The notes: a model not told the origin generated them from the sequence alone. DNA of 64,000 bases from Blastobasis lacticolella (GCA_905147135.1 LR990041.1:930001-994000), one strand, 5' to 3'; counted from the first letter of the stretch, positions 44,314 to 55,660 are shown. Numbers and translations: made by a program.

Positions 44314-44774
44314 ACAGGGTGTAAAAAGACCGCTAGCATTAATTGAAACCTCATATTCTACCCATGAAACTGAACAACGTTCCCCAAGAAACATACCCGC
44401 GGAAACTCATAGGCAGAAATCGTGATTCTTTGAAAAAATGAATTATTTTTGTACTAACAAATATCAAGTATCGATAACTACATCGTTCACAATTAATTTA
44501 GACACTCAAAGTTCAAATTTAAGTTTAAATAAATGCACTTTAAATAAAAGCACGCAATGTAAAGCGTGCAGGCGCGGGGTCAGTGGCCACTGGTTCGTGG
44601 GCGAGCGAGAGGCGTGCGCCAGACGATGTACATTGCGCGTCGCAATTAACTATTTATTTTAGGTAGCTAAATTATGAAGTCATTTCCGCGGGTATGTTTC
44701 TTAGGGAAAGTTGTTCAGTTTCATGGGTAGAATATGGGGTTTCAATTAATGCTAGCGGTCTTTTTACACCCTGT
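44314..44774. mobile_element. 461-bp element with about 95-bp terminal inverted repeats
   Basis: ACAGGGTGTAAAAAGACCGC at the left end and the inverse at the right end; arms pair through CATACCCGCGGA. TTAT at 44310-44313 and 44775-44778 is a candidate 4-bp duplication. The interior (74-codon frame) has no transposase motif. Confidence 0.85.
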
Positions 44775-45422
44775 TTATTTAACCCAAAGTTGTATTAAGG
44801 TGTGCTAAAGTGCTGTGGCACGATGATCTTCATTGTGATACACTCTCTGATGACTATACGAATGACACTACGATGACCTACATTAAACTTCAGTCATAAT
44901 AGGAAGCTTTCACAAGGGAATTTAAATTGGAAAGAAAATAACAGGATCTTGTGTGATACTCGGAGACTGAATTTGGGCGAAAGCCACTAGTTAAACTTGC
45001 AGTGGAAACGCGTTTTCCAAAAAGAAATTTTGGAAAGCGGAAATGAGAGGAAATGCGGTGCAGTCAAATCATCATTATAAAGCACTAAAAATAAAAATGT
45101 ACTTTTTGTAATATATAGTAATATTATAGAGAGGAAAAGTAATCCATGGTAACCTCCGATACTACTTGATAGATTTCAACAATTCTTTCAGTCACGGGAA
45201 ACTACACTATTCTAGAGTATCGCAGGGTGCTTTTGATCTTACAAAATGATCGGATCCCCCGTGTTAGTTAATTTGGACGAAACATTATTGTGAATTACTT
45301 TGTCGTTGGTCGAGTCAGTAGGTAAAAACCGGTTACTCAGTTCCATAATAAATAGGCACGATATAGTAGTTTACCTACTTATCATCATCATCACCCCATA
45401 CTAATCCACTGCTAATAAATGT

Positions 45423-45442
45423 TCTTTCTTTCTTTCTTTCTT
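45423..45442 (+). repeat. (TTTC)n microsatellite
   Basis: Five perfect TTCT-type units. Confidence 0.9.
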
Positions 45443-45684
45443 GCTAGACAGATGCCCACCACAAAGAGTACTAATGCAGCCAGTCCTCGCCGCATCCAGA
45501 ATCGGCGCGTGTTGCGCGGGAGTGCTACCGGGATCTAACGCCAAGATGATGAGATGATGATGATTCCACCTGGCCGGAGGGCGCTTGTTTATCATGCCAA
45601 GGTCCTATGTGGTTTGACTCTTCTGTTTTATTACTCATGAGCCAGTGGCTCCGCCCATCTCATCCTAGCTCACGGTCCACGTGC

Positions 45685-45740
45685 TTAGGAGGGCTTAAAT
45701 ACCAGGCGAACCGGCCGGCGTGTAGTCATACGTTAGTCGT
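45685..45740 (+). promoter_or_regulatory. Candidate core promoter
   Basis: TTAAATA at about 45692, then TAGTCATACGTTAGTCG about 30 bases on as a possible initiator, in a GC-rich island (45650-45790). A possible non-coding first exon runs to a donor AAG|GTAAAG at 46025. Inferred only. Confidence 0.35.
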
Positions 45741-46199
45741 GTGTAGCGGAGAGTGCGCGCGCGCAGAGCGACGCTCCCAGTGTGCATTTGTTTACGAATC
45801 GACATGCTTACCCCTTCACAAGCTTGGAAAAGTTAGTGAACGATTTCAGATTTATTCTCCCTAGTTTTCCCTTATGTTGTGACTTATCCAAAGCAGTTTT
45901 CAAGTGATAGGATATTTTATGCCTTTATTTTTTATTGTTTGTGTCGTTTTACACCTTGTGGTGAATTTGTGTCGTTATAGCAAATTTAGGATTCCAAAGC
46001 TTAAGAAGGTAGATACCTGAGCAAGGTAAAGGATTTTATTTTATATGGTGTTTTTTATTGCATGTCAATTGTAGTTTGTGTTGCATATTCTGTAAAACTT
46101 GATAAGTAACTACGGTATATCATTAAATTAATGACTCTACATAGAGAATTATAATTACTGGCAATGTTTTGAAAACTGATAAGCCTAGTCTTGAGTTAT

Positions 46200-46435
46200 C
46201 TGCGCGTCAATATCCCAGTTAAGCTCTGGTGAGTGACGGCTCGGGGTCCGTCTGGACCATGATCCAGGATTTGGCAGATCAGGTAATTAGAACGACTGAT
46301 CTCCGTGACCCTGTTAACAAGGGAACCTGAACAGATCGCATCACGGTTAATAGTTACATTATTCAGACATCTAAATGCGCAGGTTACCTCACGACGTTTT
46401 CTCTCACCGTGAGTGAGTGATATCGGTTAGTTTTA
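46200..46435 (-). mobile_element. SINE D, partial
   Basis: GGCTCGGGGTCCGTCTGGAC, GATTTGGCAGATCAGGTAAT and TTTTCTCTCACCGTGAG. Confidence 0.8.
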
Positions 46436-46660
46436 AAAGCTTACGAGTGCCTGATAGAAATTAAAGAGCAAACTTGTTACTTATTTGACATTGATGAGCT
46501 TCAGCACATGTCTAGTGTTGACATTGTGTGTTATCACTTAACGCTACCGCAGTGAGCAAGCTTTATCATTAGAGCTCATGTGTAACATTGCATATTAAAA
46601 TTCATTCATAATTTCAAATTGCTTCCACTTCGTTGGTTTCAATTTGCTTTGAGTTTAATT

Positions 46661-46744
46661 ATGTGCTTCAGAATAGTGCCAGTGTTCTTCATAGAGAGGC
46701 GCCGAATTGGCTTTTTGGATAACGTGTCTATTGGACTGCAAACA
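46661..46744 (+). CDS. Possible first coding exon, 28 codons
   Basis: ATG then MCFRIVPVFFIERRRIGFLD and a GTAAGT donor at 46745, phase 0. No partner exon with a matching phase found in the window and no domain recognised. Could be chance. Confidence 0.22.
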
Positions 46745-46908
46745 GTAAGTGACTTTTAATGGTCACTGATAATGATATACTTGTTTTGTTAGTAGGTAGT
46801 GTGAATTAGTTTTGCACTCGGTGACAGAGTTTATCGGATGTTTTGATATGGGAGCATCTGTTCTTAGTAGTTCAACTAACAGTTAATTGATTGTACTTTT
46901 GCGAGTTT

Positions 46909-46985
46909 TAACCACAAGCTTTGCTTACTTTGGGGCTAAATGGCTCTGTGTGTATTTGTCCATGCACATTTATTATTTATTACTA
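46909..46985 (+). mobile_element. SINE C 3' fragment
   Basis: ACAAGCTTTGCTTACTTTGG and TCTGTGTGTATTTGTCCATG. Confidence 0.75.
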
Positions 46986-47535
46986 TTTAGTATCTTTAGT
47001 TCTAAATACTAGCTCTATAGGAAGCGTGTGAGCATCAATTTAATATAGATAATACCATAAAACACAATAATAGTCCGATAATAATAGAACAGTTCGATAA
47101 GTTAAAAAATAATTCAGAATATCAATTTAAAAAAAAAGATAAATATTGGTAATTATTAATATTTTTTAAATTGCCTTTTTCTAGGTGTAGTATATTTTTA
47201 GAACAGGTTCATGAAGCCCTTTCATTTGATACCGAATACGATGTTTCCAAAAAACAAAAAATTGATGTTGTCATTGCTGTTCCCCCTATGGGAATATTCT
47301 TAAGAACTACCGCTTAGCCTAAAGTACCCGTGTACCAAACAGCTATCCTGTACATCGATTTAAGGTTTTTTTATCGTAGCCCAACCACTAGTAGCGAGTG
47401 CTGGGACTGCTGGGTGAGTCCATGCAGTCCCCTCAAGGTTGACAGAGTCCTGCCATCTGCCCAAATGTATGTTTGTTTACCATATACATGTTGTTTTCCG
47501 TGGCACCCATGACATGACATACAGAGTTCATTACC

Positions 47536-47785
47536 ACAGCCCGTAACAGTCCACCGCAGGACTTAGGGCCTCTCCCACGAAAGGGGAGGTTATTGCCATA
47601 ATCTCCACGCTTGGCAGGCGGGTTGGAGATCACAGTGTTTAAATATAACAATGGAAAATGCTGCTGCCCATTTTCCAGACTACGGAGGCTCTTGATCTTT
47701 TGCCTCGAAAACATTAGTCGCCTTGTACGACACCCATGAGTGTAAGGGGTTGGTGCTATTCTACTCTGCCGGACACCACACGGCA
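47536..47785 (-). mobile_element. Repeat A, full length
   Basis: From CACAGCCCGTAACAGTCCAC to GCCGGACACCACACGGC. Clean copy, useful as family reference. Confidence 0.88.
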
Positions 47786-48002
47786 CACAGAGTTCATGCC
47801 AGGTGCCACATCGCCTGTTGGCGCGGAGCCCAAATAACTCGATGAACTCAGCATGAGAGGTTCGAGAGTACAATTCTAGTCATTATCATCATCATCATCA
47901 GCTTATAGTCCCGCTATCCTTACTTGCTTTCGCAAATCACCAATCCCCAATGATGCCACAGCCCGTAGCACAATTTTCATAAATGTATTTTGTAAAATAT
48001 TT

Positions 48003-48280
48003 CTATGACATTCATGAGAAAACATTAGTCGCCTTGTACGACACCCATGAGTGTAAAGGGTTGGTGCTATTCTACTCTGCCGGACACCACACGGCCTATT
48101 GTTTTCGAGGCATGAGTCTCCGTAGTCTGGAAAATGGGCAGCAGCATTTTCCATTGTTATATTTAAACACTGCGATTTCCAACCGTCCTGCCAAGCGTGA
48201 AGATTATGGCAATAACCTCCCCTTTCGTGGGAGAGGCCCTAAGTCCTGCAGTGGACTGTTACGGGCTGTGATGATGATTC
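48003..48280 (+). mobile_element. Repeat A with 5' inversion
   Basis: 48003-48098 is the first part of repeat A in reverse; 48099-48280 is the rest in forward orientation, ending GGGCTGTGATGATGATT. Flanks ATTCATGAG (about 47993) and ATTCATAAG (about 48276) look like the target duplication. Confidence 0.82.
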
Positions 48281-48363
48281 ATAAGAGTTTTGTAAACTCA
48301 ATTTGAATAAAATTAGTTGACTAACTTTACTTTTAATTATATTGCTAGCTACACTCGTTTACC

Positions 48364-48600
48364 TCAGCGAATGTCAGTTCTTCGTCTGGCAAAGCGAGCC
48401 GCCTGCCACTCCAGCTTACTAGTTCTATCGATAACTTTTGTTCTTTATCGGATTCCATAATTAGAAATTTTATTACTACAGAGAGACTCCGAGCATAGCA
48501 CGTTCCATAGCACGATGAGCGACCTTTGAACTGGTGGACCAGCTGTAAGTGTCCACGTCTCGGCGCCGTCATGCACCGTAGGACATGGACAGGTAGTACG
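48364..48600 (-). pseudogene. RTE-type LINE RT remnant
   Basis: Minus pieces: MERAMLGVSL-like string, then KLEWQAARFARRRTDIR, which matches the KLKWQWAGHIARRTDGR-type tail of RTE proteins. A splice-like frame (EQKLSIELVSWSGRRLALPD) over the same bases is a shadow. Confidence 0.6.
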
Positions 48601-48649
48601 CATTGGTTGAAAAATTTGTTTGTCACTTAGTCTGAGTGGGGTGAGAATC

Positions 48650-48795
48650 GATGAAGTTTATCATCTTCATAACAGCCCAAAGACGCGCACTGCTGGGCCT
48701 AGGCCTCCCCCGAGACCTCCACAAACCCGCTCCTGTGCTTCCGCATCGCTGGTACCTGCGATCTTTACCAGATCGCCGGTCCGCCTGTCGTCGAA
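48650..48795 (-). mobile_element. RTE-type LINE 3' end
   Basis: CGCGCACTGCTGGGCCTAGG and CCTGCGATCTTTACCAGATC recur at 29010-29120. Confidence 0.7.
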
Positions 48796-48853
48796 GTTGC
48801 CTTACGTAAGTGATGCAAGTATTCTCTACTTATCGTAGTTAAAAGTAACTCAC

Positions 48854-48978
48854 AAAGGCGGCGGCGTAGATTGCAAGTTGATCCTCTCCCTCGAGAGTTC
48901 CCTCTCGGAGATATCACCAGCCCCCGAGCGCGCGACAGGCGACGCGGGCGCCGGCAGCTTCCCAACACTTTCCGGCAT
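48854..48978 (-). CDS. Exon 1 (first visible coding exon) of a coiled-coil protein gene
   Basis: Seen: 41 codons open on the minus strand, beginning MPESVGKLPAPASPVARSG and ending in a Pro-rich stretch, then a GTGAGT donor at 48853-48848. The exon ends with two bases of a split codon (phase 2), which fits the next exon at 41901-42116. ATG 48976-48978 is the first Met of the open stretch, so I take it as the start, but the frame stays open upstream and an AG preceded by TTTTCGTGTGT lies 12 bases before the ATG, so this could be an internal exon. GC-rich against an AT-rich flank. The product is probably cytoplasmic or nuclear (no signal peptide). Function unknown. An RTE LINE remnant starts about 60 bases past the donor. 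Confidence 0.62.
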
Positions 48979-49459
48979 CACTGTAGCTTCTACACACGAA
49001 AATATATAGCTGATAATGCAGATTACTTTGTCTTTGTAAAAAGGAAGGCAGTGTTTTGTATGTTGATAGGTGTTTAAGATTTTGAGATGGCTTGGCAGTT
49101 TGACAATGTCTTTGACGCCCGTTCGAATTTGTTTTCGGAACGTTTTTGTTGTTTCGTCTACTAGGTTCGATGAAGGAGGTTTATATCTAATATTAGGTTT
49201 AATTTAGCTATTTTAATAATCCATGAATGTGGAAGAGGCTCTTGTCCAGCTGTGTACTTTTATGGGATGTTCTGTAATGTGCTTCATAGGAATGTTACAT
49301 TCGCGTCTGCCTGTCTTCGTTCGTTTATAGTTGTAAACTAAACTATGCAACATATACGGATTGTAATCCCGTCATAGTAAGCTTGGTAGTCCTCTGCGGC
49401 CATCGCACCACTTCATCCATTGATCAAATTCTTGGCTAGTATATTAAGAACCTAACTTA

Positions 49460-49710
49460 ACCGGCAGATGTTGAAAACCCCCTACAAAAGTCTTCATATG
49501 GGTACTAATATATTTCCAAACTACTCACTCCAACTTTAATGAAACAATGCTAAGTACCATTTCTATCCCGAATACCCTCGAAAACCACATCCAGATCGGT
49601 CTTATCCATCAATACGGGAGCCATGATGCCGACAGACAGACAGACACACAGGTTCACACGGCACCTATAACACCCGCCCTTTGCGTCGGGGGTAAAAATA
49701 AGGTGGGACT
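49460..49710 (-). repeat. Dispersed repeat L, copy 1
   Basis: CCGACAGACAGACAGACACA, CCCTTTGCGTCGGGGGTAAA: a widespread insect repeat; an opposite-oriented, interrupted copy lies at 59780-60100. Confidence 0.65.
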
Positions 49711-49734
49711 CGGTAGGCTGTATGCGTCACTGGC

Positions 49735-49815
49735 AGCCGCGCCGGCGCCGCGGCTGGCGGCCGGCTGCCGGGCTCGGCCGTCCTCGCGTCGCCTCACGCT
49801 ACCCTGCTGCCCCTT
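49735..49815. other. Very GC-rich islet of unknown role
   Basis: CpG-dense (GCCGCGCCGGCGCCGCGG). Open in several frames on both strands; no good acceptor next to it on either. Could be a first exon or promoter of the minus-strand gene, or a TE piece. Confidence 0.25.
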
Positions 49816-49879
49816 TCCTTTTAAATTATTATACTACACTGGCTATACTAATTACGGAGGGCATCGGTACTGGTGAGGC

Positions 49880-52800
49880 ATGGTAACACTGATATTCTGT
49901 ACAGCGACTCGGGTAAAAGGTGGCGTCCCATTGGCGACGTCTCCGCCGCTCTGTCTAGGTAAGTTTAGCGGTAAAAAGTTAGTTTTCTTGTTGTAACTTG
50001 ACGCGCTGTTTAGACCTAGTCTCTGCAATGAAGGGCGGTATAATTTCTGCGTCATATCATATCTGCGATGTTTTTTCACTGAATTAGAAACAAATAGTCT
50101 TTATAAAAAATTTATCAGTTTATCAATTATATAACGATTATGTATAGAAAAGCATGTCAGCCGCAACACGCACGACCAAGTTCAGCTGGACTCCCCCAAA
50201 AGGTTCACAGTTTTGCGCATCTTTGACAATTGTTTCCGCAGATCGTCCCATCTAGCAATACCTACGTCCTTGTAGGTACACACACTACAATTACTCCTAG
50301 TCTTCTAGTAATCTTATAATCTCTTTCTAATTTGCCAAGCGTACAGACAGACATCGAAACCTAGAACGAAGTTATTGCAAACAAAAACAGCTGCCTAAAT
50401 TAGGTTGCAAATGCAACCCCTTACGACATAAAGTCACTTACATAACTTACATAACCTAACATTATAATAACATTAGTATTACTAGAGGGGTTGACTAAAA
50501 TACTCGATGATTCAGACTTAGGGTGACTGAGCCACGGGTGAATGGCGCCTCACGCAACCTGTAGGCGCGACGCACTGTCGCCTATGAATGAACTGGCAAA
50601 CAGCTTATCGATAGGCAAAATTGTTACAAGTCAGGCTACCAGTACCGTACTGTTTACTATCAGGCGTAGATTGCGCTTGTTTGCCAACTTAGTGGTATAA
50701 AAAACGTATCAACGGTGGAAACGTTTCACCGTTTCAACCGGAATGTTTCATGTAGCCTGTGAGTGTTTACCCTAATACCCTAAACCACCCAACCACCCAT
50801 TATAACCTAAATATAAAATCATAAAAACCTGTTTGTATAAAAAACCTGTTAAGCCTGAGATGCCCCACATCTCAGGCTATTTGCATAGTATTACTGTATG
50901 ATTAAAGTATTCATCTTAGCCCTGCAGAGCACAGACCTCACTACCTACCCAATATTACGAATGGGCTTCGAGAGCCACTAAACAAATCAAAACAAAAAAT
51001 AAACGTACGACACGCGTAAGTGGAGCGTAATGTTTTATAATGGACCACGCCTTCTTTCTATTATCAAACATATGTGATAATAATATATTGTAGATAACAG
51101 GATGACAACATCCATCAAATATGTCTCTAGATTAGATAGAATAAATGCAGTTCAAATGCGAGAAGCAATATTTGGAAAAAATAATTTGCTGATTAATTTT
51201 GTCAGGCGCTTGAACTAACAATACTATAATGCGCGATCATTCGCTTTACTTACCTACTTAATATTGGAGACAGGAAATATTGAATATGAATACGTATAAT
51301 TAATGAAATTGCCTGTGATGAGAGCAAAAGGAAAAACAGGTTCTAGGGTGCGTAAGAATTTATGACGTAGCATTATTTTAATTTTCCTCGTGTGACCTGG
51401 CCACTGTCTGAGGCGTCTCAGTCGGTAATATGCGAACAGCAAGACGAGTTGTCAGTGGTTAACCTCGAAAATTATCTTGTTATTTCTTCTAAAACTTTTG
51501 AATGTTGGACATCTGTGTGCTACAATACTTAGTTGATTCAAAATCGATGATGTGTACATTGTGTGGATCAGTTGGTTGGTGAAATAGCAATAGTAAGTAC
51601 TAAGACTAGTATTTATCTAATGTATTTATCGTTAATAGATGCCAGAACCTTGACTTCCTTGTTTTTTGTCAACAAACCGTTGAGTTTACTTTGAAACGCT
51701 GTATCAATCATTCAAATTATGATTTATTCCATAATTTTAGCTGATGTTAAATTTGTAGTCACGCGTACGTCTACTTGCTTCAACTACAATTTAAGTGAAG
51801 TGGATATTAATTAAAGTTGTTTTAATTTAATTTAATTTACGTTTTCCCTAATAAACTACTTTATATAAGTAGACATTCATAGAGTTAGCTAATAAATTAT
51901 TTTACATTTGTTAGGAAGTAGGAAGATGCCTACATATCTACTTCGTTAATTACTTTGACGTGCATTTGTTGCCGACGAATTTGACGATTATATCAATGTC
52001 CAATGCCTACTATTATAATGATGTGACACAGTATTATAGATTTTGCCCACATACGGAAGCAACGGGTGTCCATTGTCATAATAATATAGTGTCTGTTAGT
52101 CTGTTGTGGCTGTCTGTAACTTGTGTGTTAAGCAAAAAGTTCGTACCCCGGCTGCAGAATCTCAAATTAATTTTAATTTAAGTTCTTGGGTGCAGGGCTT
52201 TATGACTTTATGAGCCGTCTTTGGTATGTCCAAAAATAGCGCCCACGACTTTGTAATATTACCTCATGATTGTTTATTAATGCTGATAACTCCTACTTCT
52301 CAGTGAAGACTCGTGCGTGATAACCTCCATGTATAATCTGTCCAAACTGACTTGTCCTATTTGGTTCAGAAAATTATGTATTTAAATGGATAATGCGTTA
52401 ATGGATAATGCAGCAGTATTCGTTGAAAATCACAATTTAGTATTTCTTGTACCATTCAAGACATTTATACACAATAAACGTAGCGTGATTGATACGTCAA
52501 GTCGTGATTTTGGGCATTGTTTGTTCACCAAATAAGACAAGTCAGAAAAACAGATCATAGGTTGAGGTAGGGTAAACAAAAGAGGGGGTTATGTTTCTCC
52601 CAAAAAAACAATTATAATACGAAATTTGTTTGACGACATTTTTGTGATATAAAATCATTTTGACTAACATATACTGTGCTGGCACCGATTGCAAAAATAA
52701 TATTTGTTAGCTCGTATTGTTTGATAAAAATCGAATGCTTTACTTTTCAATGTTTTAAAGTCAGTTTTATTTTTTTTATAAAAATTTTTTAGCTTGTACT

Positions 52801-52900
52801 TAGGTATAATATGCGCTAGACTATTACTTATGAAGATTTTTAACTATCCAACAATACCACACATCGCTACGGGCCAACTTCCATTATTTCTAAAATCTTC
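49880..52900. other. Long stretch without supported genes
   Basis: Mostly AT-rich and apparently single-copy within the window. The only structure I support is the hairpin at 50852-50878. Confidence 0.4.
50852..50878. other. Perfect 11-bp stem-loop
   Basis: AGCCTGAGATG, loop CCCCA, CATCTCAGGCT. A tight, perfect hairpin in AT-rich sequence. Confidence 0.7.
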
Positions 52901-52917
52901 AATCGCCTTGCCCTTAC

Positions 52918-53019
52918 CTAAGTAACTTATCCAATTCACCACTTGTAGCGTGGATGCGTAATGCGTACCCCGCGTAGTGACTCACTGCCACCCCCACCCT
53001 CTCCTGCCCAAAATACTCA
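52918..53019 (-). CDS. Candidate minus-strand exon, 102 bases
   Basis: Acceptor AAGGATATTTCAG, donor GTAAGG, one base in and two out, 33 full codons open (EYFGQERVGVAVSHYAGYAL, RIHATSGELDKLL). More GC-rich than its flanks. Its phase does not join directly to exon 1 of the coiled-coil gene, so it would need an intervening exon or belongs elsewhere. Confidence 0.35.
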
Positions 53020-53207
53020 CTGAAATATCCTTACGCCCACGCTCTGAAACCATCCCTTGTTATTAGGTTGTATACGATGAGTCACACTTTACAGCTGAGT
53101 TTTGGCAAAAATCACGTTCTTAATACGTGTACGGAATATCATAAAAATAAAAATAAATTTAAACTGTTATAGTTACTATAATAATAACTTTTGAATATGT
53201 GGGGTGA

Positions 53208-53335
53208 CGTGTGGTGTCCAGCAGAGTAGAATAGCACCAACCCCTTACACTCGTGGCCACTCGTGGGTGTCGTACGAGGCGACTACGTTTTTTGAGGCAA
53301 AAGATCTTGTATCTCCATAGATTTGAAAATGATAT
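53208..53335 (+). mobile_element. Repeat A, partial
   Basis: GTCCAGCAGAGTAGAATAGC, CTCGTGGGTGTCGTACGAGG with an internal 9-base duplication (CACTCGTGG). Confidence 0.75.
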
Positions 53336-53384
53336 GGGCTGTGTTAGCCCATAATTGTGTTAATTAGGTATATTTTTGGACAAT

Positions 53385-53740
53385 ACCCAGCGTCATCTAG
53401 CCTCGAAACTAGTCGAAACTGATGATTATACCTACTGGGCTACTACATAATTAGATACGTCGTGCTTGTTAATATACAAGACTTAGATAAATGGTACATA
53501 GCTAACGAATTGTGGATATATGCGTAGCTAGGGACTTGTGTCAGGGCAGAGTAAAGTGGCGGTCCATAGTCTCTGCCTACCCCACCTATGGGACACAGGT
53601 GTGAGCTTTATGTATGTTCATAACTAACACCCAAATGCCCAGACTCAGTACAGAAAAATTAAAAATAATCACTTTACCCCGCCGGGAATGGGAACCTGGG
53701 ATTGGGACTACGTAGCATTACGGCTCAATAACCTAGACCT
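53385..53740 (-). mobile_element. Old SINE C-like copy
   Basis: Complement of a B-box-like region (CCGGGAATGGGAACCTGGG near 53685) and a GCGTCATCTAGCC end; strongly diverged. Confidence 0.5.
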
Positions 53741-54387
53741 AAGTAGAACTAAAATTAGATCGTAAATTAATTTGTAGATAAAGATAATTATACTTTTGGG
53801 CAACACCTCTTGCCACCATTATTCTTTCAAAAGAATCTATCTAAATAGATACTTAATTAATTATTGTTATAAATACATATGTACATACTTACATTTCGAG
53901 AGAATCTAAATACTTATGTAAAGCCTGACCAGGAACAAATTATAAGGTGACGCCATATTACAAAATTTTTGAGAACTCATTTCTTACACTGGCAACATCG
54001 AGTAACATCAACAAGTAGCACCCTCTTGACACTCTTGACAGACCTCATATAATAAGTAGTAAGTAGATAAGTAAGCAGGTGACTGTATTTTTCTATAAAA
54101 CGTGGATTATCCTGTGCTAGGGACAGAATGCAGACCCTCAGTCTACTCTGTCAGATTCTGGACCGTTTCCGGTTTGTACGCGCATCCATAGTGAATATGT
54201 TAGCTCATTTTCTACTGGTTGTGAGTAAGTTGGTGTGCTGCTTTCTTGTGCTTCTGTACTTACACCCCGGGCCACGACTGGGATATCTCATATCGCCAAG
54301 ATGATATTGATGAATTACGTACAAAAAGCCCTTTAAGTAACGAGAGAGTATGGTGCGAAACTAATGACTCATATCTTTAAATTTCAG

Positions 54388-54495
54388 TGCAAAAAGAATC
54401 GTATTCCGATGACGAACATCCAGCCCTTCCCTTGGAGCCGACAGACGACGAGTTAGAATTTATTTTACAATTATTTGGAGTTGTGGAAATAAAAG
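54388..54495 (+). CDS. Candidate plus-strand exon with GC-AG donor
   Basis: Acceptor TCTTTAAATTTCAG, donor AAAAG|GCAAGT. Phase 1 in and out (108 bases), so it could be a cassette exon. 35 full codons: QKESYSDDEHPALPLEPTDD, ELEFILQLFGVVEIK; acidic. The other two frames are closed. No family recognised. Confidence 0.5.
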
Positions 54496-54649
54496 GCAAG
54501 TTTTTGAATTTTAGTTAAGTACTTAAGTTATTATTATGTAGGTAATTATCTACCTTATTAAGATTCTTTTACTTAATTAAACTATTAAAATAAAGTGATA
54601 AATGTAAACACAGAGTTTCCAAACTCGTGCGCGACATGAGGAATAGAGC

Positions 54650-54815
54650 GTGTTCAGAAAGTATAGGTACGAGTACGAATTACTGAATTGAGAATGTACA
54701 TCATCTCGATGTATCGAAATACAAAAAATTATTTAATGTGAAGTTCCATACATAAGTTTTCGAAGTGATGAACATTCTCAATTCAGTAATTCGTACTTAT
54801 ATACTTTCTGAACAC
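54650..54815. mobile_element. 166-bp MITE with about 45-bp inverted ends
   Basis: GTGTTCAGAAAGTATAGGTA... pairs with the inverse ending ATACTTTCTGAACAC. A single end-like piece (ACTTTCTGAACACAGTAC) recurs near 59085. Confidence 0.82.
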
Positions 54816-54858
54816 AGTAGGTACATCGCATTCTGAACTTCGAGACTCTGTAACATTC

Positions 54859-55469
54859 AAGCTGCGATTACATGCGCCCTAATCTAGCACCCTACATCAC
54901 TATATGGCAGCATGTTGTGTGGTGTAATCGCTGTGTAATCGCTGTAGGGATGTAGGACCCTAAATTAGGAGTTAAAGAGCCTAACCGCCTACATGTTACA
55001 TAGAGAGCCAGTGTTGCCCATATAACATATTTTATGGTAGATTTATGTTTAACATTATTTTGCTTACAAATATAAACGATATAATCTTAAATTATAACTA
55101 TAAAACACATTTTTCGTCGAATTTCATTGAGAATTTTTATTAAGATCGCGGGATCGAAGCGTAGCCCAAGATACCGAGCTATTAACTTAGTAAAAAAGAC
55201 CGGTGCATCGTATGTATTTTATATAATAAAGTGCCCTATTACAATATTAGTCGATTTTCAACATAATATAATGTCTCGTTAAGTTACTTTTTGAGCTGCC
55301 TCGTGTTAATTTTGAATATCGGCAACTGGCAACACAGCCTGTAACAGCAACCCTGGCTGAGGTAGGATTCCTATAGATGTAGGAGCAGTGCAATCGCAAC
55401 ACCCTAATGTAGAGATGTAGCCATGTAGTGATGTAGGGTACTAGAATAGGGTGCGTGTAATTGCAGCTT
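54859..55469. mobile_element. 611-bp element with about 50-bp inverted ends
   Basis: AAGCTGCGATTACATGCGCC at left; the complement of 55420-55469 gives AAGCTGCAATTACACGCACC. Arms share CACCCTA and ACCCTACATCACTA. No protein. Confidence 0.75.
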
Positions 55470-55569
55470 AATAACAACCAACATTCAGATTCAGTAATTT
55501 GGAAAGCGCGGGAAACGTCCATTGCCTGAGACGGCTATATTTGATGTCTCTTTCGCTCTTGTACAAAAA

Positions 55570-55660
55570 GTTACAAATTCACAACGCGCATGCGCACCGT
55601 CTCCGCATACGTCACTAGACGGCCATGTGACATTTCGCAGCCAATCCACGCCAGTCGTTG
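55570..55660 (+). promoter_or_regulatory. Candidate CpG-type promoter with NRF1-like site
   Basis: GCGCATGCGC at 55586-55595 is a perfect palindromic NRF1/ewg-type site; TACGTCAC at 55608-55615 is CRE-like; CCAAT at 55641-55645. It could fire in both directions. A possible initiator TTCAGT lies near 55742. Confidence 0.5.

Noticed and set aside
47885..47900. (CAT)n strings as possible CRISPR-like or satellite units
   Set aside because: Short trinucleotide tails of RTE-type retroposons; no spacer structure anywhere in the window.
48364..48455. Minus-strand exon-like frame MESDKEQKLSIELVSW ending GAG|GTAAAC
   Set aside because: Another frame over the same bases reads KLEWQAARFARRRTDIR, the tail of RTE LINE proteins, and the 40-base version would break phase between exons 1 and 2.
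49547..49876. 109-codon plus frame
   Set aside because: First half is dispersed repeat L, second half the GC islet; no coherent protein.
55247..55522. 91-codon minus frame starting MDVSRAFQITESE
   Set aside because: Runs straight into the 611-bp inverted-repeat element; no splice site before it.
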